The notes beneath the pieces were generated by a model. The model was not told where the DNA came from. It saw only the letters and a list, made by a program, of their open reading frames with translations, and did no database searches. This document shows, in pieces, positions 22,926 to 33,789 of a stretch of 64,000 bases of DNA; the stretch's first letter is position 1; each line of letters begins with the position of its first letter. The position numbers and the translations under genes are program-made. This stretch comes from Cymodocea nodosa (taxonomy: Eukaryota; Streptophyta; Magnoliopsida; Alismatales; Cymodoceaceae), in NCBI GenBank assembly GCA_036874045.1, contig CM072344.1, forward strand, positions 11,256,501-11,320,500. The letters are read 5' to 3'.

Positions 22926-23254
22926 TCTCCCCCTTTTTAATGATGACAAAACCATATTAAATCAATTATGAAATATATTTAACTCAACAAAGCACCTTCG
23001 TTGGGTTAACTTTTAATTCAATAAACAAGTTTGTTGACTTAAGTTCACTTAAGCTTATTTCTATTGTTTGTATAAATTTTATCTCTCAGAATTAAAACTT
23101 TCAGATGTCAATAATTATATAAGTATCATTTCTCTACCTTTCAGATTATATTATCATCTATCAGATTATAATAACCATATAAATATCATCTCACTTTATA
23201 CGATATGCAATTTAAAATTATAATCATCTTTTTATAACATTTCTCCCCCTTTTT
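22926..23254 (-). promoter_or_regulatory. Element D double polypurine tract
   Basis: On the minus strand AAAAAGGGGGAGA directly precedes the LTR (22938-22926), and a second copy, AAAAGGGGGAGA, lies about 316 bases upstream (about 23253-23242). Both have TGACAAA-type sequence next to them. Multiple conserved PPTs of this form are a known hallmark of Sireviruses and support the assignment. Confidence 0.88.
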
Positions 23255-23419
23255 GTCATTAATCAAAAAGATAATTACAGAGAATATATATAGTAAGAGA
23301 TATATTTACAACAATGCTTTCTGTAAACAATAATAAGAATTGTAAACATTTATTGTTTAATGAATCAAACAATAAATACAAACATTACATGTTGTATTCA
23401 GAAACAAGCAAACAGAAAG

Positions 23420-25682
23420 TTATCGATCCCTCCTAAGTATATCACTTATAGCATTACATATTTTATCTCCTAGATGCCTAATATCATTTCTGATGTTGTT
23501 AAGCACTACATCTAAGTCAGGAGGCAACTGGGGTTGCTGTTCTACTTGAACTGAATAACTTTGTTGTTGTGGTTGTATATGTTCTATACAATCAGGTTGT
23601 TGTTGTCGTTGAGGTGGATGCATGGCTTGGAATTTTTGCAAATCTTTTATACTAAAAGCTCTCATGCCTTTAGTTTCAAAGGGCTAGTCAGTTAAGTTCA
23701 ATTGGCTTGTAATGATTCTACATACAACATCACCATAAAACAACTTTAAACTCATATGCTATAGTTGAGAAGTGAAAACATCAAACCAATTTATTTGAAT
23801 TCTATTTAGCAGGCCATAAGTTGCATATAAACAACTTCTACTGATTTCTATATTATGTCCGACTCTCTGAAATAAATTGGCATGTAATATATTTGCAATA
23901 AACCTTGCCTCTGCATTTAGATTTTCCATTAATCTCATTTTAGTATATACATCTAGAATTTGTGATAAAGACTGAATGTTCCATTCTAGTTGTCTAATCA
24001 TGTCAAATCTGTTTGTAACAACAACACCTTCATTCTTTAATCCCAAAATTTCAAAAATTAACTTAGGAGACAATATGAACTCTTATTGATTTATTTGAGT
24101 TTTCAGTATATTTTCATTCTTGACCAGATTACTATAAAAAGTTGCAATAAGCTCTTTGTATTGCTTCCATTTCGTTCCAACTAGCAAGAATTGAATGAGG
24201 CCTTGATACTCAAATAGATCTTTTATATCAATCAAATTTCTAAATTTTATTGGTCGAGCATGTAGAATCTGACATGTAATCAAATTATTGTATGTCTGCA
24301 ATGCTACCACAGATCTAAAATGAATTGAATTACCTTGAATTTGTAATACTGTACACACAGAAGGTGATACCTGAAGCCGTGATTCAAAGGTTATTTCATC
24401 TTCAGGAACCTCTTCTTCAAAATGAATGTCATGTTGTTCCTCTATGAAAATATTTCCTTGAAGCTACATATGTAAGCTTGATTCTTCAACTTCAACAGAG
24501 TAAGAAACATTTTCATTAAGCTCAACATTCATTTGTTCAGTCTCTATAGAATGATCAGAGTTCAAGGTTTCCACAAATTCTATAGCCAATGTATCTATCT
24601 GAAATTGTTCATTTTGTTCAACAGATATTTCCATTAATACTTGCTGTGAATTCTTAGACTCTACTTCTATAGATTCTGAAAAAGGCTGGTTGACGTTTAG
24701 CTCTTTTGGAGTCTTAACTTGTTCAATATCTGCTACTCCAAACAATTCAGCCTTTGAACTAGTTACTGCCTCAACATTTTCAATTATATCTACAATAACT
24801 TGTTCAATGTCAGGTGTCTGATGCTCTAATTTGTCAATTTCTACATCATCAGGACTTGTACTAATAAAAAAACTTGAGCTCATATTGACTTGGATTTCTT
24901 ACCAAGTTTTCTAGCTAGAGAAAATAAAGTCTCATTATCTTCATCAGTCTCTGTATGCTCGGAACTGATGAGTTTATCAGATGCATTAAAAGGTACAATG
25001 TCTAGACATACATTGCCTTTAGGAAATAAATGTTCATCTATTTTTCCTTTTTCAGTAGACTTTGTTTCCTCAGACATAATTTTTTTGATTTTCCTTCTTC
25101 TATAACATTTCTGTTTCTCCTTGTCAAGTATTGTTGTTTTCTTTTCAAATTGCTCCATAAAAGTCTTTCAAATGCACTTTCTATTACTATAGCCTTTCGA
25201 AGACTTTCAACTTTTTCTTTATCTACAACAATATTTGATTCTATTTCTTTTGAATACAAAGGAGTAAGGATAGCTGATTCATGCTCTTCCTCAAATGCAT
25301 GTAGTCTTGTACCGTTTATAGGTATTTGAGGAATTCTAGTTGATGTACCTACACCTTTTTTCAAATATTTTGCATACTATTCTGAAAATGCAATTTCAGC
25401 ACATTTCATATGATATTCTCTATCATATTTACTTTGAATCCCCATGTACTTAATATTGTCATCTGTATTTTGAGGTTCTTGTCTAACTTCATCTAGTATT
25501 TCTTTAGAAAAGACATAATCACTATAAATTTTCGCTAACCTTTTGTCAACTTGCAAAATTTTCTTAAACCAAGCACGTGGAATTTCATCATGCTCTATAG
25601 CTTTTCCTTTATCTCCTCTGCTTTTGCCTTTTCCTCTGTCATGACCCTTGTAGACCATTGTCATAGATTGTAATAGGAACAA
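23420..25682 (-). pseudogene. Element D accessory protein (post-pol ORF), broken
   Basis: Chain of minus-strand open segments (25682-25377, 25364-25038, 25158-24880, 24883-24464, 24358-24083, 24073-23759, 23665-23420). The order is a basic N-terminus, a charged region, a Glu-rich acidic middle, then a conserved domain: 'DIKDLFEYQGLIQF', 'IFEILGLKNEGV', 'ILHANLFQRVGHNIEIS', 'NRIQINWFDVF'. The end is Gln/Pro-rich with a short coiled coil. The conserved domain matches the accessory ORFs of gypsy elements H and G ('EIKELFEFQGLLKF', 'FFGLKNEGKEIL', 'GHDIELSQFVKWATY', 'NRIQINWSVVF'). It resembles proteins labelled 'putative plant transposon protein'. The function is unknown. Confidence 0.72.
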
Positions 25683-25927
25683 GCGAGAAAGATTTTCTTG
25701 ACAAAGTTTACGAATAACCTAAGTGCCCGTGTAATAAGTGTTTAAATAGGGTTTTTTAGGTGAATAACTCAATGTGTATAAGTCGGGTTTGGATTTCAAA
25801 TGAGTATTGAATATAGTTTATTCAATCAAGGTACCCGAAATATTCAAGTATAACTCATTGAGTTAACTAACCTAACGAGTAAAACGCTGTCTAGAGGTAG
25901 TTTTACATGTTACCTTATATAACATAA
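25683..25927 (-). promoter_or_regulatory. Spacer in front of element D accessory ORF
   Basis: On the minus strand this holds ACTCGTTAGGTTAGTTAACT and CATTGAGTTA half-sites (about 25905-25765), AAAAACCCTATTTAAACAC (telobox plus TATA-like, about 25758-25740) and then the ATG region of the ORF. The rest of the spacer and all of pol are displaced by element G. Confidence 0.55.
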
Positions 25928-27875
25928 TGTTTAGAATGAAAAAGTGCATAATATTAACGGTTAAATGATGGTTAATTGCATAATATTTAGCTTATCATAT
26001 GAGAATTAAGCCATTATGTTATAATTGCATTATTATATGCTTTAATGAAAGAATCTGCATAATTTCAAGGAATTAGTGTTAATTTAATACATTTTTGAAC
26101 TGTTAGTAAGTTGCTGGTTTTTAATTCTTTAGTATCCGAATTTTCTGTTATTTCAGAAAGTTATATTGCATGTACCGGACAGTTAGGTTTTAAACGCTAA
26201 AAGAATATTTAGGTGAACAGTAACAACTCGTTGAGTTACAGGTTTAAAGGTATAAAAATATCACGTAAGAACTCGTTGAGTTAGCGAGTAAAAACCTTAA
26301 GTTATATATCTGAACTCGTTAAGTTAGATTTATGCACATGTTGATTTTAAATGCTTTATTATGTCATGTGAGATACACATGTTTAACTCGTTAAGTTAGC
26401 ATTATTGTACGCGTTGAGTTACATGAATACACACTAAGGTAACGCGTTAAGTTAGCAGCTTATTTCTTTATTACACGTGTTTTATAGTTAAATCAACGAA
26501 GTAAGTCTGTTGAGTTATCTATAACTCCATGGACTATTTATTTTCTAATATGCCACTACAGCGGTTACAGAAATAGGACATTCAAAGGAAAACCACGATT
26601 GCACGTATCACGTAGGAATTCACTCATGGAAGGGAGAAGAAATCACCATCATTGATATGAATGAAGGAAATCCAACCGATCATCTAAGCAGAAGCAATTA
26701 CCACTAAAGAAATATAAAATAAAAGGAGAAAAGACGAAGAAGGGGTGGCTAGTGTGTGTGGAGGAGGACAAATTGAGCTATCTGCAGGCAGCGTCGAAAG
26801 TTCCCTGAAGTACCACACCAACCACCACAACCACAACCATCACCACCATAATCACCAACCATCGGAGGTTTGTGAGGATACTTTCCTGATGTCGAGTCGA
26901 TTCCAAGCCAAACACAGTGCTTGACAACCACTGTGAGGAGTGATTGCGTCGCGGGAAGGGAAGCTGTTTTCACCAAGCACCGACTCATATCTCAGGAGAA
27001 CGTAAAGCTTCTAGCCTTGGTTTCGGGTTGATGCCAGTATGCTGAAGAGGAGATCATCTTGCAATTTTGGACTCGCGATTCTATAGGGAGAGGAGGCAGA
27101 ATTGTAAGTGATTAAGTTTTTAGTGATGTAATCGCGTCGCATGTAGTGACAGAAGTTTTTACTGTTGATAGAGATTATTTTTACATTTCCCCTTTCGCCC
27201 ATTTTCATGATCATACAAAACAAAAATACCAAAAACAACTTATCTATGTTTATAGTTAGTATTTGAGTATTGTATTGTTTGTTTTGTATCGTGATTAATG
27301 TGATCATTATTAGTGTTTTGAATGTTTCATGTTTGTTTAATTTAGAAAATAGAAAATAGTTTTACAGTTTACTGAATTAAATCAATCCTGATACTTAAAG
27401 ATTTTAATGGTTACTGTTTGAAATATCTGAATGTTAGTGTTGTTGAATGATAATTCTAATATTAACTAACATTAAAGAGCTTAATTGATGTTATTTACAA
27501 TCTGTGGAACCGCCAAATGGTTGGTCGAATTCCTTTGTAAATAGCAGTATTAAACTAGATAGATAGCTTCGTTGAGTTACTTCAATTCCACGAGGTTAGT
27601 CCGTTGAGTTAGCTATAATTCAACGGAGTGATTACTGAATATATAAATTTCATTATTAAAAACGGAATAGTACACAATTCTACCTCAATTCTCTGTGAGA
27701 TTGACTTGTACTTGCACATAAATACAATATACACTGTGCACTTGCAATTAAAATACAAATTGGAATTAATATCTAATTTGTGTGAAAGATTGTTTGTTGA
27801 CTTCTAAAAAGGAATTACTAATAAGCATAAAGATAAATTAACTAAGTTACAAACGGAAGTTAATAAACCCAAACA
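25928..27875 (+). repeat. Element G 5' LTR (1948 bp)
   Basis: Starts TGTTTAGAATG, ends AACCCAAACA before spacer AGTTTTC and the PBS. U3 at 26225-26460 carries AACTCGTTGAGTTA / AACTCGTTAAGTTAG repeats (26225, 26270, 26313, 26384, 26409, 26441). This block is homologous to the copia LTR U3 (A 5890-6125 read on minus). Near 26505-26535 is a GTTGAGTTATC-n-TAACTCCATGG pair. The U5-side block with 'GATTGACTTGTACTTGCAC' is near 27700. Minus-strand open frames at 26749-27307 lie inside this LTR and are not genes. Confidence 0.88.
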
Positions 27876-27882
27876 AGTTTTC

Positions 27883-27900
27883 TGGTGTCGTTGTCGGGGA
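27883..27900 (+). promoter_or_regulatory. Element G primer binding site
   Basis: TGGTGTCGTTGTCGGGGA, two transitions away from TGGCGCCGTTGCCGGGGA, the site complementary to the 3' end of plant tRNA-Asp used by Athila/Tat elements. It lies seven bases after the LTR end. Confidence 0.88.
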
Positions 27901-27957
27901 ACTGAGTAGCTAAGCAACTGTGAGTGTTGTTCTATTTTAATAGTTGAGGAGTGTTGT

Positions 27958-29648
27958 GTGTTATATTTTCTAATTGAGAATATGGCATATGCTTATGCTC
28001 AAAGATTTTTGAAACTTGTAGTTAGCATATGTGAATTCTGTAGATTGGAAGGTCACGACATCTCTGATTGTTTGAAACTGAGACGGTTGCAGATGGTTAG
28101 AGCACATGAACAACAGATGAATTATATTCAATATAATAGAGCTGAGTATGAGAATCCTATAGTTTACCTAATTGATGGTCAGCTTAGAATGTGTAATATG
28201 TTGAGAGATAATGAAGTTTGGGATAAGTATGACAGACTGGAGCGTAGTTTAGAACAAAACATGGACAAACTAGAACAATATATGTGTCAGCAACAAGAAG
28301 TCAACCAATTAAACTATAAGGAAGCATATTCAAAACCTAAAATTGATATTATATATGAAACTGAAAAAACCATAATGAAAATTGATCAAAAATTGAGTGT
28401 ATTGAGATTAGATGATTTGGAAATAAAACTAAAAGCATTAGACGAATATACAATGAAAATACAAGTTATGCAACAAGACAATGAAAATTATAATGTTATA
28501 GATCTACATAATTTGCAAGATATACAGACAAAAGAAAATACTAATGCAAGAGAATTTAAAGAATGCACTTTAAAACTAAAAACAATTGAAGTTCATAATC
28601 ACGAAAATGATATACAAGAACATCATGAGAGTAACGAAAATCTGGAAGATGTATGTATAACACTAAGATCTGGAACTAATACAACACCAAGAATTCAAAA
28701 TGAAAATAATATGAAGGTGGATAAGAGCAAAAATCAAAATGATAATGACAATGTAATATCCGAAAATATAGAAATCAATGAAGAAAAATCTGAATCTGAA
28801 ATGAGACTAAAAATGATCAAACAAATCAAATGAAAGAAAAAGAATCTTTTAAATCACAATCATTAGCACCTTATCCTGAAAGATTACAACAAACAATACC
28901 TGAAAAATAAGAAAAAATTAAAGAAATTTTTGAAAGAGTACAAGTTAACATTCCTTTGTTAGATCAATTGCAGAAAATGCCACCTTGTGCTAAATTTCTT
29001 AAGGATTGGTGTACTAAGAAAAGAAAGCGAAAAGTTCTTAGGAAGGTCTTTTTAGCTGAGCAAAGTAGTTCTCTATTTCTGCCACAAATTCCTAAAAAGT
29101 TATCTGATCCTGGAATCCCTGTTATATCATGTACCATAGGAAATACCATTCTAAAAATAACCTTAATAGACCTAGGTGCAGGTATAAATGTTATGCCAAG
29201 TGATATATTTGCATCCTTAGGATTAGAAGGCTTAATCCCTACTAGGACTGTTATTCAATTAGCAGATAGAAGTATATGATACCCTAGAGGAAAAATAGAG
29301 GATGTCTTAATTAAAATCAAAAACTTCATATATCCTATTGATATTGTAATTTTGGATTCCCAACAAATATAGCATAAAAATAGTGATACATCTTTCATTT
29401 TGGGAAGACCATTTTTAGCAACATCAGAGGCTGTTATAAATTGTAAAACTAGAATTATGAAGTTAGCATATGGTAACGAGGATACTCAATTAAACCATTT
29501 TCAACTAGAAAAATTTAAAGAGTTAGAAATGTCCTTACATACTATAGACTTTTTGGAGGATGAAGGAGATAGGCTAGATGATGTTATTCAAGAAGAATTA
29601 AATAGGCAACTTAATTCTGAGATTTTAGAAGAAAGTAAAAGCATATAG
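27958..29648 (+). pseudogene. Element G: zinc knuckle, coiled coil and protease (broken)
   Basis: The first open frame after PBS begins near 27958 or, more likely, at the ATG 27982 ('MAYAYAQRF'). It reaches within a few codons a CX2CX4HX4C knuckle (C25, C28, H33, C38 of the 27958 frame: 'CEFCRLEGHDISDC'). No capsid precedes it. A Glu/Asn/Lys-rich coiled-coil region follows to 28833, then a frameshift. From 28956 comes 'PPCAKFLKDWCTKKRKRK' and the Athila-type retropepsin site 'LIDLGAGINVMPSDIF'. Stops lie near 28907, 29279 and 29370. A second conserved stretch, 'LGRPFLATSEAVINCK', is near 29400. Confidence 0.82.
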
Positions 29649-29752
29649 AAGGAGATCAAGAAGAAATTAATGATGTTCAATTAGGAACTCTAGCTTCTAA
29701 TGGGCAAAAGTTAGAATTAAAACTTTTACCTCCTGAATTAACCTATATATTT

Positions 29753-32611
29753 TTGGAAGAAAAACGAACATGTCCAATCATTATTGCTTCAAATTTAAAA
29801 GGGGATCAAATTGCTAGATTAAAAGATGTAGTAAAAACTTATAAAGAAGCAATAGGATGGACTATGATTGATATAAAAGGGTTAAGTGCAACTTTATGCT
29901 GTCACCACATATATTTAGAAGAGAATGCTAAACCAGTTAGAATTCCTAAGAGGAGATTAAATCCAAACCTTAAAGAAGTAGTCATGAAGGAAATAGTGAA
30001 ATGGTTAGATAATGACATAATTTATTTGATTTTTGATAGCTCATGGGTTAGTCCAATCCATGTCGTTCCCAAGAAATTAGGATTAACAGTAATTAGGAAT
30101 GAAAGTTAGGACTTGATACCTACTAGAATTCAATCAGGCTGGAGAGTGTGTATAGACTATAGAAAGCTGAATGCTATGACTAGGAAAGATCATTTTCCCT
30201 TACCTTTTATAGATCAAATGCTAGAGAAATTAGCAGGGCAAGAATATTTTTGTTTCCTAGATGAGTATTCAGGATATAACCAAGTTCCAGTAACAATAGA
30301 GGATCAAGAGAAAATAACTATCACCTGTCCTAATGAAACTTATGCTTTTAAGAGAATGCCATTCGGATTATGCAATGCACCAGCTACCTTTCAAAGGTGT
30401 ATGCAGGGCATATTCACTAGAATGACTAAAGATTTTTTAGAAATATTTATGGATGATTTTACTATTTATGGAATTTCATATGAAGTGTGTTTAAACAATT
30501 TAGACTAAGTATTAAAACGCTGTGTGAAAAAAAATTTGGTTCTAAATTAGGAAAAATGTCACTTCATGGTTAATCAAGGAATCGTCTTGGGACATGTTGT
30601 TTCAAAGAAGGGGTTGGAAGTAGATAAAGCTAAAATAGAAGTAATTTCTAATCTACTAGAACCTAAATCAGTAAAAGATATTAGATCATTTCTAAGACAT
30701 GCTGGATTTTATAGAAGATTTATTAAAGATTTTAGCAAAATAGCTAGACCTTTAACTAATCTATTAAAAGATGTCTCATTCAACTTTGATAAAAATTACA
30801 AGGAAGCATTTTTCAAGCTTAAAGCTAACTTAATTTCAACTCCTATAATACAAGCACCTGATTGGAGCCATCCATTTGAATTAATGTGCGATGCATCTGA
30901 TTTTGCCGTAGTAGTAATGTTGGGACAGAAGATAGAAAAATCTCCTAGAGTGATTCATTATGCAAGCAAAACCTTAAATGATGCTCAAGTTAATTACACA
31001 ACTACTGAAAAAGAACTATTAACTATTGTGTTTGCCTTAGAAAAGTTTAGATCATATCTGATTGGAGCTAAAGTAATAATATACACGGATCATGCAGCTT
31101 TAAAACACCTAATAGCAAAATAAGAAACTAAGCCTAGATTGATCTGATGGATATTATTATTACAAGAATTTGATCTAGAAATTAAAGATAAAAGAGGTTG
31201 TGACAATGTAGTAGCAGATCATTTATCAAGATTACAAATAGAAAAATCAAATATTGAAATTAAGGATAATTTTCCTGATGAACAATTAATGACCATCAAA
31301 ACAATGCCTTGGTATGCAGACATAGTAAATTACTTAGTTACTGGTTTAACACCTAAAGATTGGAATAGACAAGATAAAAAATTGTTCTTTTCAAGAGTAA
31401 AATATTACTATTGGGAAGACCCATACTTATTTAAGAAATGTCCTGATCTGGTTTTAAGGAGGTGTGTTCCAAAAACTGAATATCAGAGCATATTGTCTTT
31501 CTGCCATGACCAAGCATGTGGAGGGCATTTTGGTTTAGGGAAAACTACTGCCAAAATTTTGCAATGTGGATTTTATTGGCCAACACTATTCAAAGATGCT
31601 TATAAATACTACTTAAGTTGTTTAAAGTGTCAACAAATAGGAAGGAAATCAAAGAGGAATATGTTGCCTCTTAATCCTATTATTGAGGTTGAAATCTTTG
31701 ATGTGTGGGGAATAAATTTTATGGGTCCATTTCCTATGTCTAATCAATTTAATTACATATTGTTGGGGGCGGATTATGTATCTAAATGAATAGAAGCTAT
31801 TCCTACAAGAACTAATGACAACAAAGTGGTAATACATTTTATAAAAACCTATAAAATTGCTAGATTTGGAATACCTAAAGCTATTATTAGTAATAGAGAA
31901 ACTCGTTTCTGTAATAGAAGTTTTGAAGCCTTAATGAAGAAATATGGAGTAAACCACAAAATTGCAACATCATATCATTCGCAAACCAATGGACAAGTAG
32001 AAAGTGCAAACAAGCAAATTAAGTTAATCTTAGAAAAAGTAGTAAATCCTACTAGAACAGATTAGGCTAATAAATTGATAGATGCACTTTGGGCTTATAG
32101 AACTGCTTATAAGACAAGCTTAGGTATGTCACCTTTTAGGATAATATATGGAAAAAGTTGTCATTTACCAGCTGAAATTGAACATAAAGCTTATTAGGCA
32201 TTAAAAACTCTGAACACTAATTTGAATCAAGTTGCTAGAAATAGGAAATTACAATTGATTGAATTAGAAGAATTTAGGAATGAAGCTTATTCAAAAACTA
32301 TAATAGAAAAAGAGAAAATGAAGTTCTGACATGATAAGAAAATTATTCCAAAAACCTATGAAATAGGACAAGAAGTATATCTTTATATGACTAGACTCCA
32401 TAACCATCTAGGAAAATTAAGATCTAGATGGGCAGGAGCTTACATAGTTCGAAATATTTATCCCTATGGAGCTATTGAAATTGAAAACCCTAAAAATCTA
32501 AACATATTTAAAGTAAATGGACAAAGACTTAGACCTATTTTGAAGATACCACAAAGTTCTTTTGGAATTATAGAAGAAGTAAGAGTAGAGGACTACTCGA
32601 GCTTTACTTAG
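29753..32611 (+). pseudogene. pol: Element G pol: reverse transcriptase, RNase H, integrase (one frame, many stops)
   Basis: One continuous frame with about ten stops, most at Gln or Trp positions compared with H. RT: 'VCIDYRKLN', 'PFGLCNAPATFQRCM' and the catalytic box FMDDF (near 30450). RNase H: 'ELMCDASDFAV', 'TTTEKELL' and '[10 protein letters not shown]'. Integrase: zinc site 'CHDQACGGHFG...CLKC', core Asp in 'DVWGINFMGP', Glu in 'GQVESANK', but the second core Asp is Asn ('ISNRETRF'; H has 'INDRGTHF'). The C-terminal region ('[19 protein letters not shown]') ends without a chromodomain. Confidence 0.88.
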
Positions 32612-33350
32612 TAAGAAATCATTTTATTTTATTTTAAAAAAATATATTAAAAATATATATATATATATATATATACATATTTAAACATAGTTACAGTTAA
32701 ACCGAAAGGAGTTATCAGTTTTACCGAAGCATAAAAAATCATTGCGGTTCAATCGATAAGATCCATCGGTCTAACCGAAACATAAAAATATAAAAAAATC
32801 TATATATTATTTAGTAAAAATGTCAGTTTTACCGAAGCATAGTATTGGTTCAACTAGTAAAAAATGAAGAAAGAAAGAAAATATTTAATTTCGGTTTGAA
32901 TATAACAGTTTGACCGAATAATTTTTAAAATATGGAAAAAGTAAGAGTAGTTAAATCAGAGCTCTTCGGTCTTGACCGAAAAAAAAAAAAAAAATTATCA
33001 TCTTAAGTTTTTTTTTTAGTAGATATAACTTTACTGGAAGTCCGTTGAGTTACGCTTAACTCAACGAACTTACTCTATTGAGTCTAGAATAAGTTAACAA
33101 ACTTACCCTGTTGAGTTAACTATAACTCAATGAAGTACTGTAATTAAGTCCACGGACTTAGTCCGTAGAGTTAACCGTAATTCCACGGATGAGAGAGCGA
33201 CAATTGGTGTGGGAAATGACCCAATTACCTACCTAAACTTAGGGCTTATTTATCTTAAACTTAGGGTTTTTGGGGGCATTATTTGCAGAATCATTTAGAA
33301 CTTAGAATAGTAGAGATCAGAGCGACTCTGTATCATTGTGTAACTCCACG
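32612..33350 (+). promoter_or_regulatory. Element G pol-accessory ORF spacer with palindromes
   Basis: No gene. A TA microsatellite at about 32652-32674 and repeated TTTAACCGAAACATAAAA / AGTTTTACCGAAGCATA half-sites (32690-32970) are followed by a run of 17 A (about 32980-32996). At 33041-33190 are GTTGAGTTA-n-TAACTCAAC pairs and a GTCCACGGAC...CCGTAATTCCACGG set. Two 'AAACTTAGGG' teloboxes and a G-rich stretch (33230-33285) lie just before the ATG at 33351. The same architecture is found in H at 40791-41287. Confidence 0.6.
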
Positions 33351-33789
33351 ATGAGGAAGATGACACCCGAGTTCTGGGAAAAGGTAGTAGACACTTCAGA
33401 ATTTCTTAAAGACTCGGAGGAATGGCACACAAGGCAGAAAATTAGAAATACGACGAGAGAAAAAGAACTACAAAAGGTAGAATCTGACATTTTCTATTGG
33501 AGGAAAGAGTTAGTAGATTTGGGTATACAAATTCCTCAGATAATGGAAACTAGAATCAAAGTTGCTATAGAAATTGCTGTAAGTAAAGAAAGAAAAATCA
33601 AGCCAAATAATGAAGTTGCCCTAGAACTAATCTAGTGTAAGTCCCGACTATGGTTCAAAAGGAACATTATTGGTTGTGCAAGGGGAGAAATTAGACGGGA
33701 GTAACAAAGGAAGGCAATTGAAGAATAGGAGGAACCGACTACTAAAAGAATTGTTCTTGAGGAACTATAGCCAGGACCTTCAGTTCCAT
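33351..33789 (+). pseudogene. Element G accessory ORF, 5' part (cut by element H)
   Basis: ATG at 33351 ('MRKMTPEFWEKVVDTSEFLK'). The frame is open to 33635, then closed by stops at Gln-like positions. It is charged and coiled-coil-like, with no known catalytic motif. It is homologous to H 41288-41866. The frame is interrupted after 'PSVP' by the H LTR at 33790 and continues at 62350, directly after the other LTR of H. Confidence 0.75.

Larger units (their letters stand above)
21138..25927 (-). mobile_element. Ty1/copia (Sirevirus-type) fragment D in permuted order
   Basis: Read on the minus strand: ORF3 promoter, accessory ORF, two PPTs, complete LTR, PBS and leader, then a break a few bases before the gag start. 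In a normal copy PPT-LTR is the 3' end and LTR-PBS the 5' end, so one LTR here serves both. This fits a tandem pair sharing an LTR or insertion of a one-LTR circle. The right side is cut at 25927 by gypsy element G and the left side joins element I ORF3. Confidence 0.8.
25928..33789 (+). mobile_element. Ty3/gypsy (Athila/Tat-type) element G, left part
   Basis: Plus-strand element: 5' LTR 25928-27875, tRNA-Asp-type PBS, zinc knuckle-protease, RT-RNase H-integrase, a palindrome-rich spacer and the first part of the accessory ORF. That ORF is interrupted at 33789 by element H and resumes at 62350. The rest of G lies beyond 64000. No chromodomain follows integrase. Coding segments carry many single stops but the RT-integrase frame is otherwise kept for about 2.8 kb. 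Confidence 0.88.

Noticed and set aside
23420-25682. Envelope-like protein in D
   Set aside because: Sireviruses may carry env-like ORFs, but I see no signal peptide, no transmembrane segment and no fusion-peptide-like stretch; the match is to the gypsy accessory ORF.
32652-32674. TA repeat as a functional site
   Set aside because: A plain TA microsatellite in a spacer; not found at the equivalent place in H.
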